In this document: one piece after another, positions 45,901 through 58,991 of the stretch
Layout of the letters: each line of letters begins with the position of its first letter
Numbering within the stretch: the first letter of the stretch is position 1
Assembly (NCBI GenBank): GCA_002104985.1
Contig: MCGO01000063.1
Location: forward strand, 186,001-250,000
Direction: 5' to 3'
Origin: Rhizoclosmatium globosum
Taxonomy: Eukaryota > Chytridiomycota > Chytridiomycetes > Chytridiales > Chytriomycetaceae
DNA length: 64,000 bases
The notes under the pieces: model-generated
What the model saw: only the letters and a program-made list of their open reading frames with translations
Database searches by the model: none
Told to the model about the DNA's origin: nothing
Translations under genes and position numbers: made by a program

Positions 45901-48900
45901 CTGCACTTCCACCCTCTCTGCTGTTACCATGAGAGCTCAAAGTTGGTTCGCTGTATGAATGGCTCTTGGCTAAGTTGCCGGCACTAACTTGCGCTGATAT
46001 ATACCCAACAGGTCCAAACTGTGTTGCAGAGCCACTTTTTACAGACAACATATAGCTGAGCGATGCTGTCTTTCCCATACTCTCCCGTGGTTGATGTTGC
46101 ATAGGTGATGGATCATTTATTTGTTGACGTGATGGAGATCGCGAGTGTTGGCGAGAAGTGGGTACATCATTTGAAGGAGGTGGTCCAACATGAAGTGCTT
46201 CCCGCATCTCCGCTCCGGGTCGAACATCATAGTCAGGCGACAAGGTTGGTCTTGATGGTGACCGGGACATTGTACGCGATGGAGGCCTTTGATTATTCAA
46301 AGCGTGTCGTGATGATGATCTTGAATGCGCTCGTGATGCGTATTCAGAAGGCGGGCCTGTCTTTCGGGATTCACGCTCATCAGATCCAATACGAAAATCA
46401 TAATCTGGCGATAGTGTTATACGAGAAGGAGACCGCGATGATGTTCGAGACGATTGGACGTTTAGCCCATCCGTCGCCGAAAGTTTAGTCGCCTGTTCAA
46501 CTATTGGAGGTGTGACAGAACTAGATTGACGCCCTCCGGCATTCAGAGCATGCCGGGAGCCGGAATTCGATGCAGCACCGTACGTCACAGCTTCTCGTGA
46601 CGTAGGGACTGATTTGGCGATATTTTGAGGCTGAGATTTCAATGACGTCTTTGATTCAGTATCAACTCTACCCTTCTTCCACTCCTGCACACGGAGCGAT
46701 TCAATAGTTGGCCGTTGTGAGTTTGGGATGGTACTTTTTTCAGGTGACAGAATAGAACGGCTTCCTTGAATACTCCCATTTGTTTGAGGGGGTTTAATAT
46801 CGTTTTGGGTTATTGGCTGCTGTCCAGTGGAATCTTTGGTGCTTGGTGATCGATTCTGAAGGTTTGCCAACCGAGCAAGTTGTTCACCTCTGTTTTCTGC
46901 TCCACTTTCCACGGGTACAGTAGATTTGATTTGTTCCCGAGTATGCAATCGAGCAAGGCGAGCCAATCTTTCTCGTCGTTCGTCGTCCTCTCCATTCCGT
47001 TGTGATTGCTGCTGTTGCTTGTCAACAACAACGCTTCCATCGTGGCCATCATCAACTCTATATTGAGACGTCAATGAGACACGACTTCCTTGTCGACTCG
47101 ATTCTCGTTCTCTTGATACCTCTCTTCCCCTCCCAACAAACCGCTGAGCTTCTTCAACCAGCTTTGCCCTGGATGGACTCATACTAACAGATCTTGATCG
47201 ATTTTGGCTGCTACCATCTCTTCCCCGATCCTCAAGACCTTTCGTTAACGACCCCATACTCGAAGTAGGATTGCGTTCACTGTCTTTTGACTCCCCTCTA
47301 CCCCTCCCAACAAACCGCGGAGCTTCTTCAACTAGCTTCACTCGCGATGGACTCATACTAGCTTCCCAAGACCGCTCTTCAGGTTTCTTGCGCGATTCAT
47401 GGCCTGTTTGCGCTGCGCGCTCCCTTGACACGTCTCTCCCACTTCCTACTAACCGCTGAGCTTCTTCAATCAGCTCAGCACGCGACGGACTCATACTAAG
47501 AGCTCGTGACCGATTCTCACTGCCATCTCCCTGTCGGAACTCAACATCCGTTGGTACGGGGGAACTTCCGAATCCTTGCTGTTGGGATAAGTTTTTACGC
47601 GACGGGCTAAGATGAGGTCTGTGATTGAAAGGCTGATATCCAGTGTGATGGTTGGTTTTCATTGAAACAGGAGATGGTGTGAGCGATGTGTGCGCGGAAT
47701 CCTATCATTTGAAACACGTCAGAATGGGGAAGGATAGTTACAAAAGAAGAGACTGACCAGGATCATTTCAACGTTTGCTAATTCGTCGGCAATTAAGGCA
47801 TCTAAGCGATCTGAAATATCATCTTCCACTCTTTTAGGCGTTTGTTGTTGTTGTTGGAGTTGCTGAGTTTGAGCTTGTTTTGGCGCCTGTTTGTTAAGTG
47901 TGGGTCGTGTTCCAAAATTCTGTTCGTGTGGGTTGTTTATCGTTGTCATGCTGCTCGCATTTGCAGCTGTATTATTGAGGGATCGTCTAGATTTCAAGTC
48001 TCCTGTACTGGAGATATGATCGTTTTCTGACGATTTGGGTAGCAGTTTTTGAAAAGATGGATTACGTTGGTATGATGATGGTGTTGGTTGCGATACACTG
48101 GAAGACGGTTTAAATATGTTGCTGTTGCTTCGATTTGCAGTTGAGGATTGCACAAGTTGTTGAGTATGCGTTTGCTATAGGTTAAAATCAATTTTTGTCA
48201 ACTTCTGGTATGAATGGGTACCTCTTTCATGTTCCGAGATCCCGACAAAGTTCTTTTTGGCGAAACCGTGCTTAATCCAAGGGAGGAAGAACGTGCAGAT
48301 TGTTGCTGCAGAGTTCTGTCTTGAGAGAAAGAGTTTGCTGCAGCATTTCCAGACTTTTGGACACTCGAAAAAGAGGACTGAATACTTCTCCCACGTTCAT
48401 GGGTTGAAGTAGGTCCCAATGGAGCAGCATTGGTGAACCGATCTGAGGACGCAAGTTGTTGATGTGAAGAAGTTGGACTGCTGGATAAAATTCCCATCGC
48501 ATCGCGTGGTCTGGAATCAAGGTTGTTGTTGAGGGAGTTGATACTGGTACGTGGTGTGGATTGAGTTGTCACAGTGATGATTGGATGGTGTTTGGGAGTG
48601 AGTGGTGCAGAGGAGCGATTTGATGGCGACACGTGTTTTAAAGGTTCCTGGAGAAGTTTCTCAATAGATTTTCGAATATTTGTAGCGGAATCGTCATATT
48701 GTTTGGTGGATGTATTGGTTGAGGAGTTCAAAGCGGCAATTCGTTGCTGACTCCTCAAACTCAAATCATCTAGTTGAGAACCAATAAAGCTGATTGAGTC
48801 TTGGTTAGTTGAAGTATTACTTTGGTTGGGCTGATTATTCCAAGGTTGATGGCTGAATGAATCCAATCCGAATGAAAATGAAGTTCCGGGTTCAATAGTA

Positions 48901-49103
48901 AATATGTTATTATTTTGCTGGTTTTGAGGCTGCGAATGAGCGTAAACTGAGTGTGATGGAGATTCGAGGCCCTGGATGTCTCTCTGTTTTGACACTGAAT
49001 ATCCTCATCTTTTACACCGAATAAACCCGCTTTAAATCACCTCAAGTTCACGCTCGAGGCGCTCAAGTTCGTCGTCGGGAAGCACGGACGAGCTGTCAAT
49101 CAT
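42943..49103 (-). CDS. Cep57-like centrosomal/spindle-pole protein with long disordered region
   Basis: About ten exons. The first (start 49103, MIDSSSVLPDDELERLE) joins to about 48198-48990, then about 47760-48180, 45266-47702, about 44925-45213, 44180-44880, 43865-44160, 43627-43806, 43420-43570 and 42943-43376. The N-terminal 1,000-plus residues are Ser/Gln/Arg-rich and disordered. Then comes a Cep57 localisation-type coiled coil (VVNALRTLQEKVSKLEGEKE, QSTKRKAFILERQLDRFRDL). The C-terminal microtubule-binding part is diagnostic: MPFIVGTSTNKSHSVTANLQ, LLKAHNPALCSVC, TLQNDFNRLKLHYQSLVQYY and LKEVIQTMESKGDQISIL. Cep57 proteins sit at centrosomes and bind microtubules. The length far exceeds animal Cep57 (about 500 aa). 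Several exon borders are approximate. Confidence 0.85.
47100..47530 (-). repeat. Tandem SMSPSR repeat in the Cep57-like protein
   Basis: Three imperfect copies of a unit of about 50-60 residues: SMSPSRAELIEEAQRLVG, SMSPSRVKLVEEAPRFVG and SMSPSRAKLVEEAQRFVG, each followed by a GRGRE/RERE-type basic stretch. Two further units with RSPSRxTLSPDYD lie at about 46200-46460. Each contains SP sites of the CDK/MAPK type. Confidence 0.85.
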
Positions 49104-49350
49104 TCTCACGTTGTAGTTGATAAGCTGCGTGGTTGGCTGCAGTGCTTGGCTCTCCCTCGGTTTGATGTGTCTTATGCGTAAGAAGGTAAAGAGCGAGGAT
49201 GAAGGATACTTTGCTGAAGGGAGAGGCGGAAGTGGTGGTCTGTTTCGTGTCGGACAGAATAATGAACAAGTAAAACAAAGGAATAAACGATAACACAGAA
49301 TCCATGAATTCCATACAAGTATACTTGATCATAATAAAGCACAATGTAAT

Positions 49351-50147
49351 TTATTTCTCGTCCTCAGCAACCTCATCTGCATCATCTCCCTCATCAGCAG
49401 CTTCCTCCTCCTCCTTTCCCTCCGGTTTCTTGCTGGACGCCACACTTGTCATTTTAATAGCTGTGATTCCATTGTAATCACCCTCCCACTTTCTCAATCG
49501 AACAACATTTGCCGCATCCGTCAAAATAGGAACCTTCATTCCAGTTCTGTACTCGTGCATATCTTTTCCTTTGAGCATTTCCAGCAACTGAATTCTGGGT
49601 GGTTTCGGTCGATTCGGTCGGATTTGGGACTTGAGCTCTTCAATTTCATCTTCGTTTCGGTTGATGTATCTGATTTTCGGTTCGTTTAGTCCTCTCGCTC
49701 GTTGTTGTGTAACCAAGTATTAAATGAAGCTCAACTGATCAATCAAGTCATGAACAAGTTCTGGTGTTGCAGCTTCCACTTCATCAGGCAAGGCATACTT
49801 GAACCACACCATTCTATCGACTGTTGAAGTTAAAAGAAAGGTTAAAGACATAACGAAAAGAGTACAATAACACACCTTCGAGTGTCCTTGAGGCGTCCTT
49901 GCTGGACTTGAGCTTGTCAACACGTTCCTCTCGTGCATAGGCTCGTCGCATCTGCGTGGCTTTGCGGGAATAAGGATGGGCTTTCTCAGCTCCCTATTCA
50001 GTTTCATCAGTGTTGCTTTCGTTGAGTGTGAAGGATTGGTTGAATACAGAGACTATCTCCAAGGCCCAAATCGGTCTAATCGGAGGAGTTAAAGTCGAAG
50101 AATCGTACCTTGATCTTGCTAATCTTGTGCTTCTTGTTGTTGGGCAT
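49351..50147 (-). CDS. TMA16: TMA16-like ribosome biogenesis/translation-associated protein
   Basis: Four exons (50109-50147, 49876-49993, 49736-49820, 49351-49693) join in frame to 194 aa. Family marks: AEKAHPYSRKATQMRRA near the N terminus, MVWFKYALPD, then IRYINRNEDEIEELKSQ, a KPPRIQLLE stretch, GMKVPILTD and RLRKWEGDYNGI. An acidic C-terminal tail follows. TMA16 is a 60S-associated factor in yeast and animals, so a role in late large-subunit assembly is expected. The last intron uses the weak donor CA^GTTGAG, chosen because it keeps the frame and the conserved DQGLNEPKIRYIN junction. Confidence 0.87.
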
Positions 50148-50527
50148 TTGGATGTTGGTTGATGGTTTCAAAAAAAATAAAAAGGCTGTATCAGTTCACC
50201 AATCGAAATATTCAATAAGGTGAAGATAAGGTTTTAGGTTTAATTCTTTGCTCTTACGTTGCGAGGCCATTTCTCAGAGAGTTACTGACATTGATTTTTC
50301 CTTCCCCCTCCTTGACAGGTAACCTCGTGTCAAAAGAAAGACATCCAAAGTGATTCCTCAAATTTCCAATTTCACTTCATCAATGCATGTAAATCGTGTC
50401 GATGGTTTCACTTTGGTTCACTTTGAATCAATGGGCCAATGGAACCACTCAAAACATAGTGTGTTGCTTATAAGGGACATCTGCCCCATCAAAAACATCA
50501 TTCCAAACACAAAATCCTTCCCAGAAT
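50148..50527. promoter_or_regulatory. Divergent intergenic region of TMA16 and the homeodomain gene
   Basis: 380 bp between two divergent start codons, which must contain both promoters. No coding frame is supported. Confidence 0.5.
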
Positions 50528-51116
50528 ATGGACCCAACAGTCTCCCAGCTCGAATTCCTCGCGTCCCTCAAGTCCCTCCGTCTTGACGTGTTCTCCTCCA
50601 ACGGAAGCACGAAACCCGTCGACTACATGCACAAGCTCACAGCTCTCCTAAACCAATACGCGGTTGACCTCGAAACTCCAACATTCCTCACTGAACAGCT
50701 CCTGGCCTTTGTCCAGTCCATCCAAGCAAAGTGCATCCTCGACCAGGAATGCATGGAAACTATAAGCCAGTTTGTTTGTAACTTTGAAATGGTTGCTACG
50801 ATGCCTGGAACATTGTTTGAGGAGTCGACGGCCGAGAGAGCGACTCGCGTTCCGTTGTATCAGTGGTTGATTCAACATCAAGATAATCCTTACCCGACCG
50901 AGGAGGAGAAGGTTGCGTTGTGTGCTGCGTCTGGTATGACTGTATCTCAGTTGAATCATGTATGTATCTCATTTTAGTTGTGTTTGTGGAGATCTTCAAT
51001 TTACGCGACTTCAGTGGTTTGTTAATAGCCGTAGACGCAATGTCGCAAATCGTGAAGACTTGAACATGCTTTATGGTCAACTTAGTTTTGGTGGTACTCC
51101 AACCACTACGGCTTAA
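50528..51116 (+). CDS. TALE-type (KN) homeodomain transcription factor
   Basis: Two exons (50528-50959, 51015-51116) join in frame to 177 aa. The C-terminal part is a TALE homeodomain: PLYQWLIQHQDNPYPTEEEK, then CAASGMTVSQLNH, then recognition helix WFVNSRRRN with the invariant W, N and R. The intron falls between LNH and WFVN, a site also split in some other TALE genes. The N-terminal 110 residues are predicted helical with no recognised domain. The protein is short, with almost no C-terminal tail. A role in development or mating-type-like control is possible but not shown. Confidence 0.88.
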
Positions 51117-51759
51117 TATTAATTTTGATGTTGTTTCTTGTTTTGCATTCCTTTTCCATTTATTGAAAAATAAACTCAATATGCATTTGATTGGTATATT
51201 TAATTAGAATTAGTAGATAAGTAGCAGGAATTGAGCCATAAAAAGTTAGTAACCCTGCACCAGTAACTGAGTCTATATCAATAACTAAAAAACTGTTTTA
51301 CTGAATTAAATGAAGAAATCTTTTGAATTACAAAAGCCAAATGAGTTGAATTTGTACTGACTTGATACTTACCTCAGTTTGGCAAAAAATCTTTTTTGAC
51401 GTTTTCAACAAAGAGGAGGCCAGGGATGTGTGTAGTTACAACTGGATGTACTCAACAAACGCAGCAAAGCTTAGGAGGTGTCCGTCAATGTTGGGCAGTG
51501 TTACACTGGATTCTTTGAGGGAGGAGGATTTGGTTGTGAACATGAGGATGACATAACGTGGTATTTTGCGTATTTAGTAAGGATTCGGAGGGTGGAGTCA
51601 ATGGGGGTTGTGGTTTTGCTCTGACAGTGTGGAGGAGTACAGATCAATTTCACAAAGGGGATTTTTAAAATTTCTTACTATCAAACATACCAAACTATCT
51701 GAGATCAAAAAACTCCTCAATAGTAAAAATTTTCCTCCATTTTGCTGACTATATTATGA

Positions 51760-52800
51760 GCCAGAGCATGCTGAAGCGCAAATAGTATATGACAATAAAC
51801 AACAGCAACTGACACTGACTCTCGAATAACTTCCTGTTGCATCATCAAGCCACGCAACTTTACTAAGAGCTGCAGTATCCAAGACAAATGTGACAAACTC
51901 TAGGTCACTGACAACTAATTCTTTGCAGATTCTTGTCTACAAATAGCATTTCCAACCTTAAAATCCACAAAGCCACATGAGGTGAGCAGATGAAAATCAC
52001 TGATATCCACACTGACAGTTTTCCCATCATAAAAGTCATACACTAAAAGATCAGCTGGCTATAGATCTCCTGAATTTGAAGGCAGGAAAACTTCACCATT
52101 CTCTCGACAGAGGACTCCAACCTGATGAACAAGAGCAGCCAACGTATCTCTTAAGAGGTTATGTCTACTCCAAGAGCCTGAGTGACCCCCACAGCAGAAA
52201 GCATGATCTCCAAACAAATCCATTACATGGTCACAATGACAGCAACAACAGCCTGTATAGAGTGGTGCAAGAAGGCAATAGAGAGGGATTTTGTTTCCTC
52301 CTGTCTTTGTAACTTTGCCTGCATCCTTCCCTTTTCCCGCGCCACTCTCCCACCCCAAAAAGCTCTTCTAGGATATTTGTAATACTTGGGTCAACTTATT
52401 AGACCTGATATGCAAGGTCTCTGCTAGTTCAGTGATAGAGCCTACTAGAGAGCTGCTGCCAGTCTTGCTACTCAGTCTAATTTGTGTTAAAGAGGTAATA
52501 ACACTGATCTGGTAGGCACAAATTCTCTGTCTGGTTGTTGGTGATCAGTAACTAGTTTCAAGCAAACACTTGATCGGACTGTCAAACGAGCCTGTGATGA
52601 GCACCATCTACAGCAAAGAAATATGTTGACTTTATCTGCACCACCCCAGCGCGTCACTAACACCTTCTCCAGAGTTTTTATCCTGACACCAACAACACTG
52701 CCACGTAAATAACCAGCAAAACAATTCCCTGCCTTTTCCACCATACTTGCAACAGTGCATTTAATTATTATATGACACCATAATCTCTGAAACACAAGCT
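51760..52800 (-). pseudogene. Relic of a LINE-type retrotransposon (C-terminal part of the RT protein)
   Basis: Reading on the minus strand, the motif series of non-LTR retrotransposon polyproteins after the reverse transcriptase is visible: a Cys-rich CCCCHCDHV, DLFGDHAFCCGGHSGSW, RHNLLRDTLA, a G-V-x-C-R-E-N stretch, then PADLLVYDFYDGKTVSVDIS, and EFVTFVLDT further on. One in-frame stop (at the L*PADLLV junction, about 52056-52064) and loss of the upstream RT core show it is dead. An upstream open piece at 52487-52795 (-) may belong to the same element. Confidence 0.7.
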
Positions 52801-54340
52801 GTATGTTCCATTATATTATCAGTTGTGAAGAAGCATATATGAATTAATCAGCTTGAAGTACCTGAATTAAGTGGCTTGATTCAATTGCTTTGCTTTATTA
52901 CAGATTGGAGCATCACAACCACAAAGATCTTTGCATTATAACCAGGTAGAATACATAAATTGTTGTGAGAATAAATTTATAGATTCAGGAGGTGCAGACA
53001 AAGGGGATGTAGCAGGGGAGGGACAGTATCTGTTTAACAAAAATCACAATAATACAAACCAAAAGAAACAATTGCAGATAACTCATATGATGACTCAGAA
53101 AATGAGTGGACAAAGAAGAAATTGCAAAAACAAAGCACCTGGCCACAGTGGACTTCAAGTGGTGCACTGCAACTAGGAGTTGAAAACTTGTTGGAATTCA
53201 TCAAGACTCATGCAAGAGATTATTTTGGCAACAACCTTTTCAAAACACTGGGAGGAACAAAATTAAGGAAGCGAAAAGTATCTTTTAGTTACAAGAGCGC
53301 ACTGAAGAAACTATTAAAACAATTATAAATGCCAGAAATTTATCCCACAGTTACTACAATGTAAATTAGGACATCAAAGTCAAATTTTGAATAAACTAGC
53401 CCTTACAGAGACAGAATAGTTGACAATGGGTACTCAAATGCAGGGATCATTTGTACTTGGAGACTTATTCTTATGTTTTTTCTCATAGTACCAAGAAATA
53501 GTCAAATTGATATAGTCAGTACTTATCGGTTCTTCTCCAGTCATCAAAAAATGCCGACTTCAAATTTTGCACTATTTCATTTGTTTGGAATATGATGGAT
53601 TTCCTGTTGCACACTTATATGACCACTTAAAGATGATAAATAGCATTCATTCTCTGCAGACTACATACTGGCAACTGGTATATCATACCATAAGTCTTAC
53701 TAGTGCATCCCACTTGTCTGTTGCTAAACTTGCATCATGCATCATGACAATATTGATCATTGCCGTCCTCATGACAGCAATTTTCATCACAATCATAGCA
53801 GTCAACGTGACATCAGTAGCCAGAAACACCAAAGTGGCAAGGGGGCAGTGGCATCTAAAAGGTGTTGGGCAACAAGGAACAGAGAGTTGAGGATGATGGA
53901 TCCAACTTTGCACATTTGCTTAAGGAGAGGGTTACAAGACTTGTTTTGGCTACAGCATAAAAAGACAAGTATTTAAACCATTTTGAGTACCTAACACTAT
54001 TTTAAGAGGTATGTTCAATACCCACAAACTAAAACAACTCTTGTTGTTGTTATTAACTGTCTTCTTTGTCTTTGCCATTTTGCTAGGCTCAGTGCCAGCG
54101 TATCTTCTATAGTCTGTTGAGGTAAGCTTGCAAAGATATTTTAGGAAGGAAGACCATGTCTTCCAAAACAAAGACAGGGACATCAGCCAATCCAAGCCTG
54201 AATAAGTAGAGACACAAAACACAGAAAAATATAGGCTTTCAGCTAAAACTTGATAAAAACTATATTTTGGTTCACCAAAGAATAATTTATCATTTAAGGA
54301 TATACACATTTAGATCCTGAATGTGACAGCGTTTTCTCCA

Positions 54341-57300
54341 CAATATTGCGCACGCAGCCCTAGACCAAGCTCCACGCAGAAAAATAGCGCGAAAAAGTGG
54401 AGACTTCAAAAACCGCGGGCCAATTATTTATTTTGCTGGAAGGAGGATTGCGTCATCGCTGTTCACACTATACTCATCCTCCACAGCAGACATCAAAAAC
54501 AAACTCTTCACAGCTGTCCGCCCTCATCTCAAGAAGAAGGCAGATGTAAAGTTTGCCACCAATCATCCACCAACTTTGAAATGGGATGACTGTAGCAAAA
54601 TATTGACTCGCCAATGCTCGTTTACCATGTGATTTTCCATGGAAAGGCAAAGACTTACTAAACTTCTTTTTCACTGGGACATCAATCAATCAATTCCAAC
54701 TCAATTTCCAATATGACAATGCACAAGCACTTTTTAAAGGCTCTTTTGTGCTTGTCCCGCAGTTGATAGATCTGGAGCAGACAATGAGCAAGCTTAAAAT
54801 GAAATCATTGTGCGCTTGCGTCAGCATTACCAGAGAGTTTATATTTGATTAGAATCTAGGCAACTATCTTGCTTCAAGGCAATGTCCAAACTTTCGAAGA
54901 AAGATTTTTGGAAGGACCAGATTGAACCATCATTTACTTGTTTGCAACAGCTGGAATCAATCATTAATATCTGGATACTTGTTTGACTGCTGCGGAAGCT
55001 TACTTGAAAGAGGTGCCTAGCCTCGGCAAGAGTGAGCATTGGGTTTGACTTTTGACTTGTATAAGTCCACCAGCCATTTGCACATCTCAACCCCAAACTT
55101 CTTGTAGACCCTATCAGCGGTACTCCTACCAAGGAGTCCTGTTTCATCGCATTTATTCATCAAGTCTTAAAGTGACTATTGCGCAAGGTGGGCTCTCTTG
55201 ACTTTAATGAAGTAGTATATATACAGGCAATAAGACGTAACATTGGCAGTTGCGTGGTGGTCCTCAACAATGCCTCTGATATCCATTGCCTACACGCAGT
55301 TTGGTTGTTTGGTCGGCTGATAAGGTAGAACCAAGAGGAAAAGTGCGTGGAAGTTTCACAATATTTTTAAATTCCATAAAAAGTTTATCACAAGAGCATC
55401 TCTGCCAAGCGCTTTCAAATTTCAAATCCCGACAAGTTTTGTACTTGTTTGAAAAATCTTTTCACAGCAGGCATTCAAATGTCTATTTTTTCCAAAGGCT
55501 GCCCTTAAACAAAAGCACATTTGAATCCTCCTTCCAACACCTTTTAAGATAGAAAAGCAGAGCTTTGAAAGCTCGTTTTTTTGTAAGTTACCAACCTACT
55601 GTTGTAATAGTGCACATCATTTATTCCATTTTGTCAATAAAACACTTGGTATCTATAACTGCTAAATGTTCACCACTTTGAACTGCAACTGCAGCTCTAT
55701 CCAGATCATCATAGTAAAAAGAAAGTTCCGAATCGTTGAAAAGAAGAAACAAAATGGTGACCCCAATCCTGAGTAGCTGTAATCCTAGCCACCAAATCCC
55801 AACGCGCTTTCTAAACTGTAACATTGGAGAAACATTGAATTGGATTTGCTGTTCAATTGTTGTATGGCAAAAGATGTCTGTGTTCAGTTGATAGATCAGA
55901 GCTGTTGATTCTGTCCGAACCCAGTACAAACCAGTCAAAGGGCGTCTATCTCCATTCTTGTCTATATCATTTGTGTTCATTGGCGCGAGACAATTGCGCC
56001 GTTCTTCCTTGGTAGCTGTGGTCTTGGCTTTGCGTGGGCAAGTCATTAGTGGGCCTCAGTTCTTGTTGGTAGTTGTTGGAGATCTTTGGAGATCATATGG
56101 AGATGAGTGGTTGCAACTGAAACTCCCTTGAAGTTTGCCTTCTGATGGAGATGGTGAGGAGATTTTGAAATTAAAGGAGCAACGCATTCTGAAACATTAA
56201 GAGGTAGTTGATACCTTCCAGCTTTGGAAAAATTTCAGGAAATAGAGGAAAGACTAAATTGAGATAGAATTGAAGCTAAAAAGGAACAAAGCGACGCTCA
56301 GCATAAAGGTGGGGGCGTTAATATTGCTCTTGCCAAGCAGATGTTCAGTTTGAGTGTATTCTGTGTTTGTTCCAAACTTTCAAACAACAATTTTCTGTCT
56401 TGGAAACCCTTATTTCATACATTTTCATTTGAAATCTCCTACAGTGTAACCAGATTTTTGGTTGCATCTCCCATCTCCAACAAGAAAACTCGTAACCAAC
56501 AATGATTTGGCTCCAAGTTCTTTGTTGGAGATTTGATGGTGATGCTCAAATGAACCTACCAATCAGAGACAAGAGATGGAAATCTCCAGGAGAGATGAGG
56601 AATCTTCAACGAGAACTGAGGACCACTATTGTTGTTGAATGAAACTTGCCAAACTTATACCGTTCCACCGGAATGAGTTTCATTTTTATTATCTTTCTCC
56701 AAGCATGTATTGTCCATTTAGTTGAAAATCGAATTCCTGCGACCTTTCTCCGGAACCAGCCACAGGACCTAAACCAAACAGCGCACCGACTATAGGCACC
56801 TGCACACATCAAGCAACGTCGGAAACAATGGCCCATTAGTTATGGATGAATGAGGCAAAAAGGTCAAGTGATTGGAAGCTCTCAACAAGGTCAAACCTAC
56901 CCTTAAATGCTCAATCTCAAATGCAACCAAACAAGAAACCAAAGCAGTCGCTCTTATGTGTGCCATTTCTTTGAAACTCTGTGGCCAGCAAGTCCGCTTA
57001 CCGCCGAAGTTTGCTATAATGTATCAAGCAAAACTGCACCATCTCTCACACTCTCCAAGTCGAGCTCTAAGGAATTCAAAACGAGTTTCAATCATTAAAT
57101 ACTTGACAATACAATGACTTCTTTGTAATAGAGATGCCTTTGACACTTTTACTTCTTCTTTTCTTGTATAAGCATTAATTATAGCAGAATAAAATAAATG
57201 AATGGCTAGCAGGAGCTGAGAACTAAAGAGCTAAGGTGGTTGTAAGTTGTTCTGTTCCGGCGTCAAAGAATCCGATTGGCTCGCACATTAGCCATCTCCA

Positions 57301-57359
57301 TTTTTTCGCGCGGGTTTATTTTGCGCAAAGTTCGATTTGGTGCTGCGCGCGCAATACTG
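54341..57359. mobile_element. Putative DNA transposon (or its remnant) with imperfect terminal inverted repeats
   Basis: 54341-54403 (CAATATTGCGCACGCAGC...GCGCGAAAAAGTGGAGA) matches the reverse complement of 57294-57359 (CAGTATTGCGCGCGCAGC...GCGCGAAAAAATGGAGA), strongest at both edges of a unit of about 65 bp. The trinucleotide CCA lies immediately outside both ends (54338-54340, 57360-57362), as for a 3-bp target duplication. The interior (3.0 kb) has no recognised transposase, so it may be non-autonomous or decayed. A pair of related repeats brought together by chance is the alternative. Confidence 0.5.
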
Positions 57360-58991
57360 CCAGAGCCCAACGTGGGGGATTCCGTTTTAATTGCTGATTC
57401 AATGAGTTGGAATCTGCAATTGATCAGAACAGCATATGATCTTCATATTTCGATTTTTAAATTTTCCTGCTGCATAGATTTCCAATAAGCCATAGTTCTC
57501 CAGGAAGGAGTGACCATTGGGTAGGTGCGGTTGTGGCAAAGTTTTGAAATTGGGACAGAGAAAAAATTGCGTTTTGCCCACTATCATTCTGTATTGTTCC
57601 AAACACACCCAACCTTGACCTAAAAAGCTCGCTCCAGCAGGCGACAATTTGTTCTTCATTGCCACCCACTTTTGCTTGTAAAATTCAAATAAGCTCACCC
57701 AACAACAAAACAACACCCAAATGCCACCAAAATAATTAGTAGATGTCCTTTATTAAACAGAAAAGACCTGTTAAATACTCATTTACTATGAAGGAACAGG
57801 AAACTACATTGTTGACAAGGATTTGGCTATTGCAAAATCATGGGCAGCAGTATCCCAAGATACTGTTGTTGGAGCAAATCAGACAGCCGCTCATTTCATT
57901 GTTTGAAACATTAAGCATAAAGTAAAAAAACACAACCTGTACCTGCGTCAAACAGCAGTGGACTCAATTGAAGGCCAATGCATCTAAGATTATCATTGCG
58001 TAATGACTATTAGCTTTTCCCAAGAATGGAATACTGAGTGTTGTAAGTTTTGATTCATCCAACTTTCTTGCTGTGATTGCTAAACAACAAATCTATACAG
58101 ATTAAGCTTCTTGTGGGCAAAAAAGTGAACGCTTAATGATTTCTCCTATCAAGAGTATCCACAAGTTGGGAGTATCCAAACTTGTATTCGGGCTCCACCT
58201 GGATGTTGTGACTGCTGCCTGGATATTGCTCTATGATTGAAGCGCTCAAGGAGCCACAGTGGGAGTTTGGAGACAATATATGTGATTACGCAGTTACTTT
58301 GGATTATATCTGCCCAATTTTGCATCAGTGAGTTCTTCAAGTTCTGGTTGTCCAATTTTTAAATAAATATCATACAAGGAAAAAGTATAGGACAGATAAA
58401 TTATCTAAACCAATACTAGTGTCAATCATAGACAGATGAGGTGAGTGCAACAACTTGAAATCATTTTGTGTAATTAACTAAGAGTCCAGACCACGATATG
58501 ATTACTCATCCAATTTTCTGATCCTCATAGTCTCCATCAATGTTTGGCTGATGTCCTGCCTGAGAGCCACCGTGGCTCTGTCAAGGTGTGCTACTTTCAT
58601 TATTTGCAAGAGCATCTGCTGCAGAAGTCAGCTTATTGGGTATTTATAAAGGAAAGAGAAAATTAGCCTGCAAACTTTGTATCATACAATTCATACAAGT
58701 ACTCATTGAAAGACCAAAAAACATTGATGTTTTGGATAGGTGCTTTGTCAAAGACTTGGTTTAGCTGAATATTAGACATGATATTAAGTTTTGTGAATTG
58801 CAGTTGTAGAGGGCCATTACATTTCCAAGGCTCACATGTAATGCACTATGTTGCCACGTTTGATTGAGTGATTAATTTTGCAATACTTTATTGATTGAAG
58901 CAATAATACTCTTGTGTTTATCTCAGCTGTAACTGGCAACTTGTTCCCATCAAATGGGCCATCTGAGTAGGTTGCAATTTTCCTCTCCATT

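Noticed and set aside
50528..51116. Mating-type locus
   Set aside because: Only one homeodomain gene is present, with no partner HD or HMG gene or other usual mating-locus neighbour in the window.
53683..53913. Cys/His-rich minus-strand stretch as a zinc-finger or piggyBac C-terminal gene
   Set aside because: Stops interrupt the Cys-rich frame on both sides and no transposase core lies nearby.
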